DNA of 64,000 nt from Phoma sp. XZ068 (lineage: Eukaryota; Ascomycota; Dothideomycetes; Pleosporales; Didymellaceae): the NCBI GenBank assembly GCA_004835665.1, contig RBKR01000005.1:1550001-1614000 (forward strand). The letters run 5' to 3'. The notes under the pieces were generated by a model, which made no database searches, was not told the DNA's origin, and saw only the letters and a program-made list of their open reading frames with translations. The translations under genes and the position numbers were made by a program. Shown piece after piece: positions 56,081 to 64,000 of the stretch (its first letter is position 1; each line of letters starts with the position of its first letter).

Positions 56081-57706
56081 ATGAGTGAGTCCTAAAATCA
56101 ATTGCACCCTTTGCAGAGCCGTCCGCATTCGGTGTGCTGGCTCCGTCACCCCTCTAGCCTTGGAACGCAGCACCTTGCAACGCCCACGTTTGCGATCCGG
56201 TGACCTGCTTCTCGACACCAGGCGCAGCACCACCCGCTCCCAACCATATCCTCGCAGCGCTTTCTCCGACAGTACAAACGTACTCGGCGAGTCTTGGCTA
56301 ATCCGGCCTTGGCAGAAAACATAAAGCGAGACTTCAACCGCGTCGCTCGCCACGGCAGCACTCGTTCCTTCAGCGAATCGACTATGCCGCAACCCCAAAA
56401 TGGCTCGACAGAGCACACCCCGCTGATCGGTCACACCCGCCCCGACGAGTCTGCCATCACCAGGCTGCCCAAGCACGTCCTGCACCTGGTCTATGCGACT
56501 CTGGTTAGCAACTACGTCAATGTCTTCCTCGTGTTTGTGCCCATCGGCATCATCGCCGGCGCCCTCGGCTGGAACCCCACCGCCGTCTTCATCCTCAACT
56601 TCATCGCCATTGTTCCGCTTGCTGCGCTGCTCTCCTTTGCGACCGAGGAGCTGTCCGCGAAGCTCGGCCAGACCCTAGGTGGCCTTATGAATGCCACCTT
56701 CGGTAATGCCGTCGAGCTGATTGTCAGTATTGTTGCGCTCAAGCAGGGCGAGATTCGCATTGTCCAGGCCAGCATGCTGGGCAGCATTCTCTCCAACATC
56801 CTGCTTGTTTTGGGTTGCTGTTTCCTGGCTGGTGGCATTCGCGAGCAGGAGCGCAGCTTCAACGAGACTGTCGCATCGACCATGTCATCGCTGATGGCTG
56901 TCGCATCCGCCTCGCTCATCATCCCCGCCACTCTCTACGCTACCATCTCTGGCGACAAGCAGAACGGCGGCACCCATGAGGCCGAGAAGAACGTCCTGCT
57001 CCTGTCCCATGGTACCTCAATCATCCTCCTCATCCTGTACATCCTGTACCTGTACTTCCAGCTGTACTCCCACCACGCGCTCTTTGCCGATGTTGAGAAC
57101 CAGGAGGGAGGAGATGAGGAGGGCGAGGATGGCCAGATCCTGTCCCCCGTCGCTGCCGGTGTCGCTCTTGTCGTTGTCACCGTCCTCGTCGCTATTTGCG
57201 CCGAATACCTTGTTGACAGTATCGATTCCATCGTTGAGTCTGCACACATTAGCAAGACTTTCGTCGGTTTGATCCTGATCCCCATTGTCGGAAACGCCGC
57301 CGAGCACGTCACAGCCGTCATCGTCGCATACAAGGGCAAGATGGATTTGGCCATTAACGTCGCAATCGGCAGCTCGATGCAGATTGCGCTTTTCGTTACA
57401 CCCTTCCTCGTCATTCTTGGCTGGATCATGGGCCAGCCCATGACTCTGCACTTCCAGGGCTTCGAGACCATCATCTTCTTCATCTCGGTGCTGATCGTCA
57501 ACTACTTGATCCAAGACGGAAAGAGTAACTACCTCGAGGGCGCCATGTGCCTCGGAACGTAAGTAGAGCTTGATCCAAATCTGTGACTTACGCTAATACC
57601 TAACAGCTACGCCATTATTGCGCTTGCGTTCTACATCTACCCTGACAATGTTCAGGGCGACCCTGCCGGTAACGGCCTCGTCCAGAGGTTTTTCGCAACC
57701 AGCTAA
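56081..57706 (+). CDS. Vacuolar Ca2+/H+ exchanger (CAX/Vcx1 family)
   Basis: Proton-driven antiporter that moves Ca2+ (and often Mn2+) into the vacuole. Proposed exons are 56081-56084 (ATGA only), 56316-57558 and 57607-57706, giving 448 residues starting MKNIKRDFNRVARHG. The 231-bp first intron is GTGAGT..TTGGCAG; the second is GTAAGT..CTAACAG. Without the micro-exon the first ATG in exon 2 is at 56384, losing 23 residues. There are about 11 membrane segments, with the two CaCA alpha-repeats GNAVELIVSIVALKQGEIRI and GNAAEHVTAVIVAYKGKMDL and an acidic cytosolic loop (ENQEGGDEEGEDG) between the halves. Length and motifs match fungal Vcx1/Cax proteins. Confidence 0.94.
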
Positions 57707-59334
57707 GCGCTGTACGGACAAACCTTAAGCCCTACCCACCACCAGCCTTCTGTAGGCAAACCCCGAAACACGAGCGCCCGTAGATCGGCGCGATCTTTGT
57801 TTCCTTGTGTACATTTTCTGGATACCAGTTCGATCTAACAATGACGAACATTTTGTTTCCTGTGCTTGTTCTTTCCTTGCTTTTCCTTTGTACAGGCGGC
57901 CATCTCTTTGGCGTTTCGGTCTAGTAATAGGACGAAGCTGCAAGTAATTGCAGATGGCAGGAAAAGAGAAAAGTGATACCGTGCCGAACGCGGGCGAAGA
58001 CGGAGAGGAGGATCTAGGTGTATGATAAGCAGACAATAGCAACATAATTTACCTTCTCAAAAAGTCAGTCAGAATGCAGGACAAGCCGCACCATATAAAT
58101 ACGCGCCTGTGCCACAATCTGTGGCAGTGGGAGTGGCTGTCCTTTTAAGCTTTGGGGGCCGCCCCAACTATGTGGGGACAGTATGGGGTCTGGAAGGCAC
58201 GGCATCAGGTGTGCATCGCATTCACTGCCGAGATCCGTGTTTTGTAGACAATGCGCGGGGCCTGGAACGGATAGGTACTGCACGTGTGATCTTACATGCC
58301 AAACAAACATCTCAAGGTCTAAGAACGGGCTGGTACAGGTATGCGGGTAACAACAACGGAACTGTTTCAGCTGGTAGATTGTGGTCAGGTCGAGTTCTGC
58401 CCTGCGCTGGCCCTGCTCATTTGCAGTGATGTTCCCGCAGTATGAGTGTATGTCAGCTTGCGTGTGCGTGCTCAATTGGATCAAGGGTCGGTGCGTACAG
58501 TTTGATCTCATCTCTCAGATCGCGCTCAGAGATCCTGTGTGAGAGTGAAGGAGCGCTCGATGCTGATTCGACAGGGATGAGCGGACCTATTTCGAGCGCT
58601 ATCCAACAACAGCTTGCTGCGTCCCTTTAGAATTCCACACACTATTTTGCTTGACACTAATTACAATAGACACCGAGCTATTCTGGCATAGAATATTTTA
58701 GATTTGGCGCAGCATCGCAACTGTGATGTTTAATTGGTCCATAAGCTCTCAGAGCCCGGGTATATATGGTTCAGTCAGTATCTGTAGTGAAATGAAACAT
58801 TGGTAGACGTTATGCCTTCCAGCGGATAAATTGTTCTCTAAACCTCAACATTGGAATGTTTGCTCTCATGAGTACATCTCTTGCCGTGTTGTACAATGAC
58901 ATGTGGAACGGTTGCTTTTGCGCGTGTGACCATGAAGAATTTGAGGTCACCTCACTTTGCCCTCGAATCTGTCTTTCAGGGGAGTAACCAGTGTGTGGAA
59001 CGTAGTGTATACCTTCCTGAAACCGACTTGCTCAGCGAACTGAAAGCCCAAGTCTGCAACAGCGCTCGAGGCAAGCTGCGTGTACAGAGGTGAATCAGTT
59101 GTATGCGAGACCATTCACGAGCCCGTTCTTAGGCTTCATCATTGACCAATGAACATGCTCATGACTATAGCGCTGCTTTATGCTTCCTTCAGAGTGCATT
59201 TATGTCGCCGTTGTACTGCAGTGTTCAGGGCAACTACAGCATGTGTGGAGGAACCTCTGGCCCGTGCGCCAAACTTTCTGGTGACATCAACTCCATCGTT
59301 TTGACCTAAACGAACAGCAATTGATACCGCAACA
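57707..59334. other. Intergenic, exchanger to COQ3
   Basis: 1.6 kb between two plus-strand genes. It contains the exchanger 3' UTR and the COQ3 promoter; a TATATATGG stretch lies near 58760. Short open frames on both strands lack recognisable domains. Confidence 0.5.
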
Positions 59335-60252
59335 ATGACACCACACACTCCAGCACGCGCGTTGCGCCCAATCCAACGTTGTTTACGCCAGGCCTCACAG
59401 TTCCAAAGACCAGCAATCCCTCAAACAGCACGAATCTCCACACCTCGCGCTTTCACAACTACGCCAACGCGTCACCACAATCCCTCGCCCTCCTCTGATT
59501 CCACCGTCGATGCTACCGAAGTCTCACACTTCAATGCACTCGCCTCATCATGGTGGGACCCGCACGGCTCCTCGCGCCTGCTGCACCTCATGAACCCGCT
59601 CCGCCACGACTTCATCGCCGCATGCCGCTTCAACGACCCTATGATCCCCTCGCAGAAGCTCAAATACCTCGACATCGGATGCGGCGGTGGAATCTTCGCC
59701 GAGTCAGCCGCACGCCTCCCCGACACGCACAGCGTCACAGCTATCGACCCAACACCAGGCGTGCTGAAGATCGCCGAGGGCCATAAGAGGCGGGACCCGC
59801 TGCTGATGGAGCCAGGGAAGCTGACATATCTCAACACGTCTATTGAAGACCTGCCGTTGCCAAAGAGCAAGGAGGAGGGTTACGATATCGTTACTCTCTT
59901 TGAGGTCCTCGAGCATGTTCATGCGCCTGGGCCGTTCATTTCTAAGCTCCTTCCCCACGTCAAGCCGGGTGGCTGGCTGATTATGAGCACGATTGCGCGC
60001 ACATGGACGAGCTGGCTTGTTACAAATGTCATGGCGGAGGATGTGCTGGGGATAGTGCCCAAGGGGACGCACGAGTGGAGCAAGTACGTGAATGAGGATG
60101 AGCTGCGGGCGTATTTTGCGAAGGAGCCGGGGTGGGATGCCGCATCGGCCAGAAGTCTAGGGACCATGTATATTCCGGGGCTGGGGTGGAAGGAGGTCAA
60201 GGGTGGTGAGGATTGGGGGAATTACTTTTTCGCTGTGAGGAGGCTGGAGTAA
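59335..60252 (+). CDS. COQ3: Ubiquinone biosynthesis O-methyltransferase, mitochondrial
   Basis: SAM-dependent O-methyltransferase that performs both O-methylations of coenzyme Q synthesis on the matrix face of the inner membrane. Single exon of 305 residues. The N-terminus is Arg/Thr/Pro-rich without acidic residues up to about 48 (ALRPIQRCLRQASQFQRP), a matrix-targeting sequence. The enzyme starts at VDATEVSHFNALASSWWDPH, then LHLMNPLRHDFI, motif I LDIGCGGGIFAESAARLP, AIDPTPGVLKIAEGH, the post-I EVLEHV segment and MSTIARTWTSWLVTNVMAED. This is the typical UbiG/Coq3 order and length. Confidence 0.96.
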   Translation: MTPHTPARALRPIQRCLRQASQFQRPAIPQTARISTPRAFTTTPTRHHNPSPSSDSTVDATEVSHFNALASSWWDPHGSSRLLHLMNPLRHDFIAACRFNDPMIPSQKLKYLDIGCGGGIFAESAARLPDTHSVTAIDPTPGVLKIAEGHKRRDPLLMEPGKLTYLNTSIEDLPLPKSKEEGYDIVTLFEVLEHVHAPGPFISKLLPHVKPGGWLIMSTIARTWTSWLVTNVMAEDVLGIVPKGTHEWSKYVNEDELRAYFAKEPGWDAASARSLGTMYIPGLGWKEVKGGEDWGNYFFAVRRLE

Positions 60253-60555
60253 GAGATGGATGGGGCGTGTAGGATATTGATATGGACGAAGATAGTACAT
60301 GATACCCTAGAATGTACAATATGTATACACAACCACACTAATTGGGCCGTCTTGAAATGTTGGGGTGTTCTCTCTGCAGCATCCCCCATCTACGCAGCGT
60401 CTCTCAGCGCTCAGATACTGCTCGTGCCTCGACTCCTCGTACACCACACCTCTGCAACACATATCGTACAGAATCCTTCTCCAGAATCTTGCCTAATTGC
60501 GCGAACCATTTCCTTCAGTCGTACTCCTCAAATCATCACTTCCATTCCTTCTCCA
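60253..60555. other. Convergent spacer COQ3 / mL41
   Basis: 303 bp between two tail-to-tail genes whose products both go to mitochondria; it should hold the two 3' UTRs. Nothing else is seen. Confidence 0.5.
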
Positions 60556-61055
60556 TCACCGCCTCTCCTCAAACGGCACAGGCATGTTTGTTTTCCCCGT
60601 GCTCGCACCCTCCTCGTACACAATGTCATGTCCACCCGCCATCTTCCATGCCCGCAGGTAGTCCTCGCCTGTGAAGCGCTTGGGGTAGACCTCAGGCTGG
60701 CCCGAGTCAGTGGTGCGAGTCTTCTGTACTGTTTCGGCGACGAAAGGCGTCAACTGTGAATTGTCAGTCTTAAGCCCACAACCTAGTCCAAATCGCAGTT
60801 CCAGGAATTTCGTTGCCTCCAAGATATCCAGACTGCAGGACTCGCGGTGCTCGCACATACCTCGGAGTTCTTCGTCCCGTGCACGGGGTACACGTATGTC
60901 CTGATCTTGTTCCAGTCTGGTGTGAAGTTGCCGTAGCGGTTGATTGTGCCCATGGACCCGACGCGGTTGCCCTTGTAGTATTCTTTGCCGGCTTGCTTGA
61001 CGCTGAGCGGGAGGCGGCGAATGGTGCCCTGCAGGGCGGGCGTGGGTTTGAACAT
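60556..61055 (-). CDS. MRPL27: Mitochondrial ribosomal protein mL41 (Mrpl27-like)
   Basis: Large-subunit mitoribosomal protein. Exons 61055-60861 and 60753-60556 (intron 60860-60754, GTATGT..GACTGAC..TCACAG, 107 bp) give 130 residues. The N-terminus (MFKPTPALQGTIRRLPLSVK) is basic. The segment KEYYKGNRVGSMGTINRYGN and the post-intron LTPFVAETVQKTR are typical of the mL41 family, as is the short C-terminal extension. It is divergent from UTP14 with a 278-bp spacer. Confidence 0.88.
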
Positions 61056-61333
61056 CGCGGTGTGTATTAATTCCGCTTGAAGAAGGAGAGGGCACGATAA
61101 TTAAGGTCCGACCAGAGAATGAGCGAGGGCGCGGCGCAATGGGCGATGTTGCGATTGGTGATGCTCGACGACGGAAGTGCTGCGCTGCGCTGCGCTGCGG
61201 ACCTCCGAGCGCACGTCCACCAAAAAAAGTTGGTGGTGGCTAAGAATTTCGCCCGCGCTCTGCACTCCACCACTGCAAGATTCCCTCTGGAATTTTCTCC
61301 CCACCACAACACAACCCCTCATATACCCACGAA
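61056..61333. promoter_or_regulatory. Compact bidirectional promoter, mL41 / UTP14
   Basis: 278 bp between two start codons facing away from each other. It holds an inverted CCAAT box (ATTGG at 61154-61158) and a (CTGCG)4 pentanucleotide repeat (61180-61199). Shared control of a mitoribosomal and a U3 snoRNP gene is inferred from this arrangement. Confidence 0.6.
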
Positions 61334-64000
61334 ATGCCGCCCCGTGTAGCGCGCAGTTCGATCCAGAGCGCCGCGGCGCCCAAATCAAAAGGCCGCGCCC
61401 CCGGCGAGCGCAACACGACGAAAGCCTCCAAGCGCGCCCTCAACGCCTTCGCAATCGCGCAGTTCGACCACCCCGAGACCACCAAGATACGCAAAAACCG
61501 GCTCGGCGAGCTCGACCCAAGTTTCCACAAGAAGCGGGCGCGCGACGACGAGGACGACGAGGAGGAAGGCTCCGACGACGATGAAGACGGTGCGCAGCGC
61601 AAGAAGCTGAAACGACGGGGTGGAGACGATAGTTATGATGAGGGCAGTGATAGTGAGGGGAATACGTGGACGATGGGACATGTGGATGACGATGACGATG
61701 AGGATATCGACTCTGACGAGGCGTTTGGTGAGAGCGATGAGGAGCGCTTTGAGGGGTATAGCTTCCGTGGGAGCAGTAAGAATGGGAAGAAGTTGAAGGT
61801 GAAGAAGAAGGGGAAGATTGTGGCCGAGGGCGAGAGCGATGTCGATATGGATGAGAGTGAGGAGGAAGAGGAGGAGGATGATTTTGGGGAGGAGGGGATT
61901 GATCTTGCGACGGCGTTGGATCAGTATGAAGAGGACGAGAGGGAGGAGAAGGCCGAGAAGGCGCGGAAGAAGAAAGACGCTAGCGCATTTGCGAGCGACA
62001 GTGAGGAGCCTAGTGAGGGTGAGGATGTCGGCAGGGACGGGGCGAGTGACCTGTCGAGTGACGATGAAGAAGATGAGGAGGATCGCCAGGCACAGCTCAA
62101 GGATCTGATCTCATCGCTCGCCACAGGAGACGAGAGCAAATCGAAAGGCAAGAGGGTTGAGGTCCACGAATCTGCAGCGCCCGACGAGTTCGGCGTGTCG
62201 AGGAAGGTTGACCTGCTGAGCTTCAAGCCAAAGGTCGCAGACGAGGAGAAGAAGAGGGCACTGAAGCTGCTGCGGGACGACAAGACAACAAAGCGAAACG
62301 ACATTGCACGCAAGTTGGATGCACCTCTACCCAAGCGAGAGCAGGACAAGCTCGACCGTGCTGCTGCCAATGCCAAAGCCAACGAGACGCTCGACCGCTG
62401 GACCGACACCATCAAGCAGAACCGCCGCGCCGAGCACCTGTCCTTCCCGCTACAGCACAAGGACGCTGGCAAGGCTATGGGCGAAGACCGCCTCCTCCCC
62501 ACCACAACCTCTGCACCCGCCAACGACCTTGAAAGCACCATCCAGTCCATCCTCCAGCAGAGTGGCCTGTCCAACGGCAAGGACGATGAAGAGCAGATCC
62601 AGAAGTGGGAAGTCCTGCAAACCAACAAGCTTCCCATTGAAGAGGTCGAGAGGCGCCGAGCCCAGCTACGCATGGAGCGCGAACTCCTCTTCCGCGAAGA
62701 AGTCCGCTCCAAGCGTATCAAGAAGATCAAGAGCAAAGCCTACCGCCGTGTGCACCGCAAAGAGCGCGAGAGGCTCCTCGAGAAGGAGCGCGAGCAGCTC
62801 AAGGCTGACGGTGTCGATCTCTCAGAAGAGGAGCGCGAGCACAACGACCGTCGCAGAGCAGAAGAGCGCATGGGTGCTAAGCATCGCGAGGGCAAGTGGG
62901 CTAAAGGCATCAAGGCGACAGGGCGTGCAAACTGGGATCAGGATGCGCTTGCCGGTGTCACCGAGATGGCGAAGCGGAACGAAGAGCTAAGACGTCGCAT
63001 TGAGGGCAAGCAGGTCCGCGATTCTGACGACGAGGGCTCGGACGTACCTAGTGATGAGAACGAGAGCGAGGACGAGTCTGACGCTGACGACGACGAGCTT
63101 CTGCAGCGCCAGCTTGGACAGCTTGAGAATCCTTTCTCTGAGAAGGGATCGAAGCTTGGTCAGATGGCGTTCATGCAAAAGGCTGAGGCGGCGAAGCGCG
63201 CAGAAAACAACGAAGCAATTGAGAGTATGCGCCGCGAGCTGGCTGGTGAGAACAGTGAAGATGAGATTGGGGAGAATGCTACCCGGGTTGGGCGGCGCAA
63301 GTATGGGCCCGGCAAGGTTGTCACGACAGCTATTCCAGTCAAGGGCAGCGAGTTTGAGGAACACGCTGGATCTGATGAGGAAAATGAGGGAACTGCTACG
63401 AATGGGCTGTCGAATGGCACGCGCAAGAATGAGAAGCCCAAGAACCCATTCTCGACAGGTCTGTCTAACGGCACACGCAAGACACAGAAGGGCGGAAACG
63501 CAGTCGTCGACGCTGAGACGGAGGCAGATGCACCGAACCCCTTCCTTACCAAAGCAGCCAAAGCAAAGAAGGGCAAGAAGGATTCCGCCCCAGCTGAGGA
63601 CGACCTCCTCCCCTTCACCGACTTCGCCTCTGAGGACGAGCAACCCGCATCCAAGCCCTCAGCACAGCAAGAGACAGTTGACGACTTCCTCCAACAACGC
63701 ATCACCGCCACCGACGACGACGGCTGGGCCACTGTACTAGGTGATCAAGACGACGACGAAGCCGACAACCTCTCCGACGAAGGCGACGACCTTGATCTCA
63801 CCACCCTAAACCGCAACCACCTCCTCACCGCCAAAGGCTTCGCCGGTGACAACGTCGAAGCCGACTTCCGCCTCGAAAAGGCCGACACCACCAAATCCGA
63901 AGCCGCCACAGAAACCACCTCCTTCCTCCCCGGCTGGGGCTCCTGGGCCGGCGACGGCATGACCAAAGCCGAACGGCGCCGCAACCGCGGCTGGGCCAGC
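61334..64000 (+). CDS. UTP14: U3 snoRNA-associated protein Utp14, 3' end outside window
   Basis: SSU-processome component needed for 18S rRNA maturation that activates the helicase Dhr1 in yeast. An uninterrupted frame from the ATG at 61334 runs through the window edge: 889 residues, no intron, no stop. Residues 30-60 (KRALNAFAIAQFDHPETTKI) start the family, followed by long Asp/Glu-rich tracts. Then come KVDLLSFKPKVADEEKKRAL, ETLDRWTDTIKQNRRAEHLS, the conserved KRIKKIKSKAYRRVHRKERE and KWAKGIKATGRANWDQDAL. Near the window end is LPGWGSWAGDGM, a hallmark of the C-terminal Utp14 domain. About 100 more residues are expected beyond the window. Nucleolar location is from the family. Confidence 0.95.
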   Translation, partial: MPPRVARSSIQSAAAPKSKGRAPGERNTTKASKRALNAFAIAQFDHPETTKIRKNRLGELDPSFHKKRARDDEDDEEEGSDDDEDGAQRKKLKRRGGDDSYDEGSDSEGNTWTMGHVDDDDDEDIDSDEAFGESDEERFEGYSFRGSSKNGKKLKVKKKGKIVAEGESDVDMDESEEEEEEDDFGEEGIDLATALDQYEEDEREEKAEKARKKKDASAFASDSEEPSEGEDVGRDGASDLSSDDEEDEEDRQAQLKDLISSLATGDESKSKGKRVEVHESAAPDEFGVSRKVDLLSFKPKVADEEKKRALKLLRDDKTTKRNDIARKLDAPLPKREQDKLDRAAANAKANETLDRWTDTIKQNRRAEHLSFPLQHKDAGKAMGEDRLLPTTTSAPANDLESTIQSILQQSGLSNGKDDEEQIQKWEVLQTNKLPIEEVERRRAQLRMERELLFREEVRSKRIKKIKSKAYRRVHRKERERLLEKEREQLKADGVDLSEEEREHNDRRRAEERMGAKHREGKWAKGIKATGRANWDQDALAGVTEMAKRNEELRRRIEGKQVRDSDDEGSDVPSDENESEDESDADDDELLQRQLGQLENPFSEKGSKLGQMAFMQKAEAAKRAENNEAIESMRRELAGENSEDEIGENATRVGRRKYGPGKVVTTAIPVKGSEFEEHAGSDEENEGTATNGLSNGTRKNEKPKNPFSTGLSNGTRKTQKGGNAVVDAETEADAPNPFLTKAAKAKKGKKDSAPAEDDLLPFTDFASEDEQPASKPSAQQETVDDFLQQRITATDDDGWATVLGDQDDDEADNLSDEGDDLDLTTLNRNHLLTAKGFAGDNVEADFRLEKADTTKSEAATETTSFLPGWGSWAGDGMTKAERRRNRGWAS

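Noticed and set aside
58065..58511. 148-codon minus-strand frame upstream of COQ3
   Set aside because: No domain, no intron signals, and composition similar to surrounding non-coding DNA.
1..64000. tRNA genes and transposons
   Set aside because: GGTTCGA-type B-box matches found by eye fall inside coding exons or lack an A-box and acceptor stem; no transposase, reverse-transcriptase or long terminal repeat signal was recognised.

Overview
The window is nuclear DNA of a filamentous ascomycete (Pezizomycotina). The gene content and style fit a Dothideomycete, perhaps Pleosporales, but that placement is inference. The evidence is short GT-AG introns (mostly 45-70 bp with CTRAY-like branch points), HET-domain and NACHT/STAND-type genes, an RNAi Argonaute, F-box and small secreted proteins, and about 20 densely packed genes on both strands. 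No tRNA, rRNA, CRISPR array or intact transposon was recognised.

Layout. 1-6.8 kb: the 5' part of an RGG-rich Argonaute gene (minus), divergent from mitoribosomal uS7m, then a universal-stress-domain protein. 7.7-13.1 kb: a HET-domain protein converging on the SNARE regulator SLY1, with a possible small gene between them. 14.2-20.6 kb: a CCCH zinc-finger protein with a PNUTS-like layout and a Barentsz/CASC3-type exon-junction protein, both linked to RNA metabolism. 22.3-24.4 kb: a secreted six-hairpin glycosidase. 26.7-32.9 kb: a 2026-residue STAND/NACHT-like receptor with a giant, almost proline-free helical C-terminal array. 33.0-37.3 kb: a frameshifted CHA1-type serine/threonine dehydratase, a GNAT acetyltransferase and an F-box protein. 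37.3-41.5 kb: a 4-kb gene-poor stretch with a 27-bp minisatellite and a C18 tract. 41.5-50.2 kb: CTU1/NCS6, secreted GH31 alpha-glucosidase, MDP-1 phosphatase and a small secreted protein. 50.4-54.7 kb: a membrane-anchored PLL-type lectin next to a second HET protein. 56-64 kb: vacuolar cation/H+ exchanger, COQ3, mitoribosomal mL41 and, divergent from it, UTP14, which runs off the window.

How they fit together. The housekeeping genes are ordinary: ribosome biogenesis and mitoribosome (uS7m, mL41, UTP14), ubiquinone (COQ3), tRNA thiolation (CTU1), ER-Golgi fusion (SLY1) and mRNA processing (Btz-like, CCCH protein). Interleaved with them is an accessory layer typical of fungal self/non-self and environmental interaction: two HET proteins, the STAND receptor, the lectin, the secreted protein and the glycosidases. 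The best candidates for something new are the STAND protein with its unusual solenoid, the stop-free 3n intron built from tandem branch-point repeats in the Btz gene, and the start-codon micro-exon of the exchanger gene. Exon boundaries were read by eye from splice consensus and reading frame and have not been checked with transcripts.
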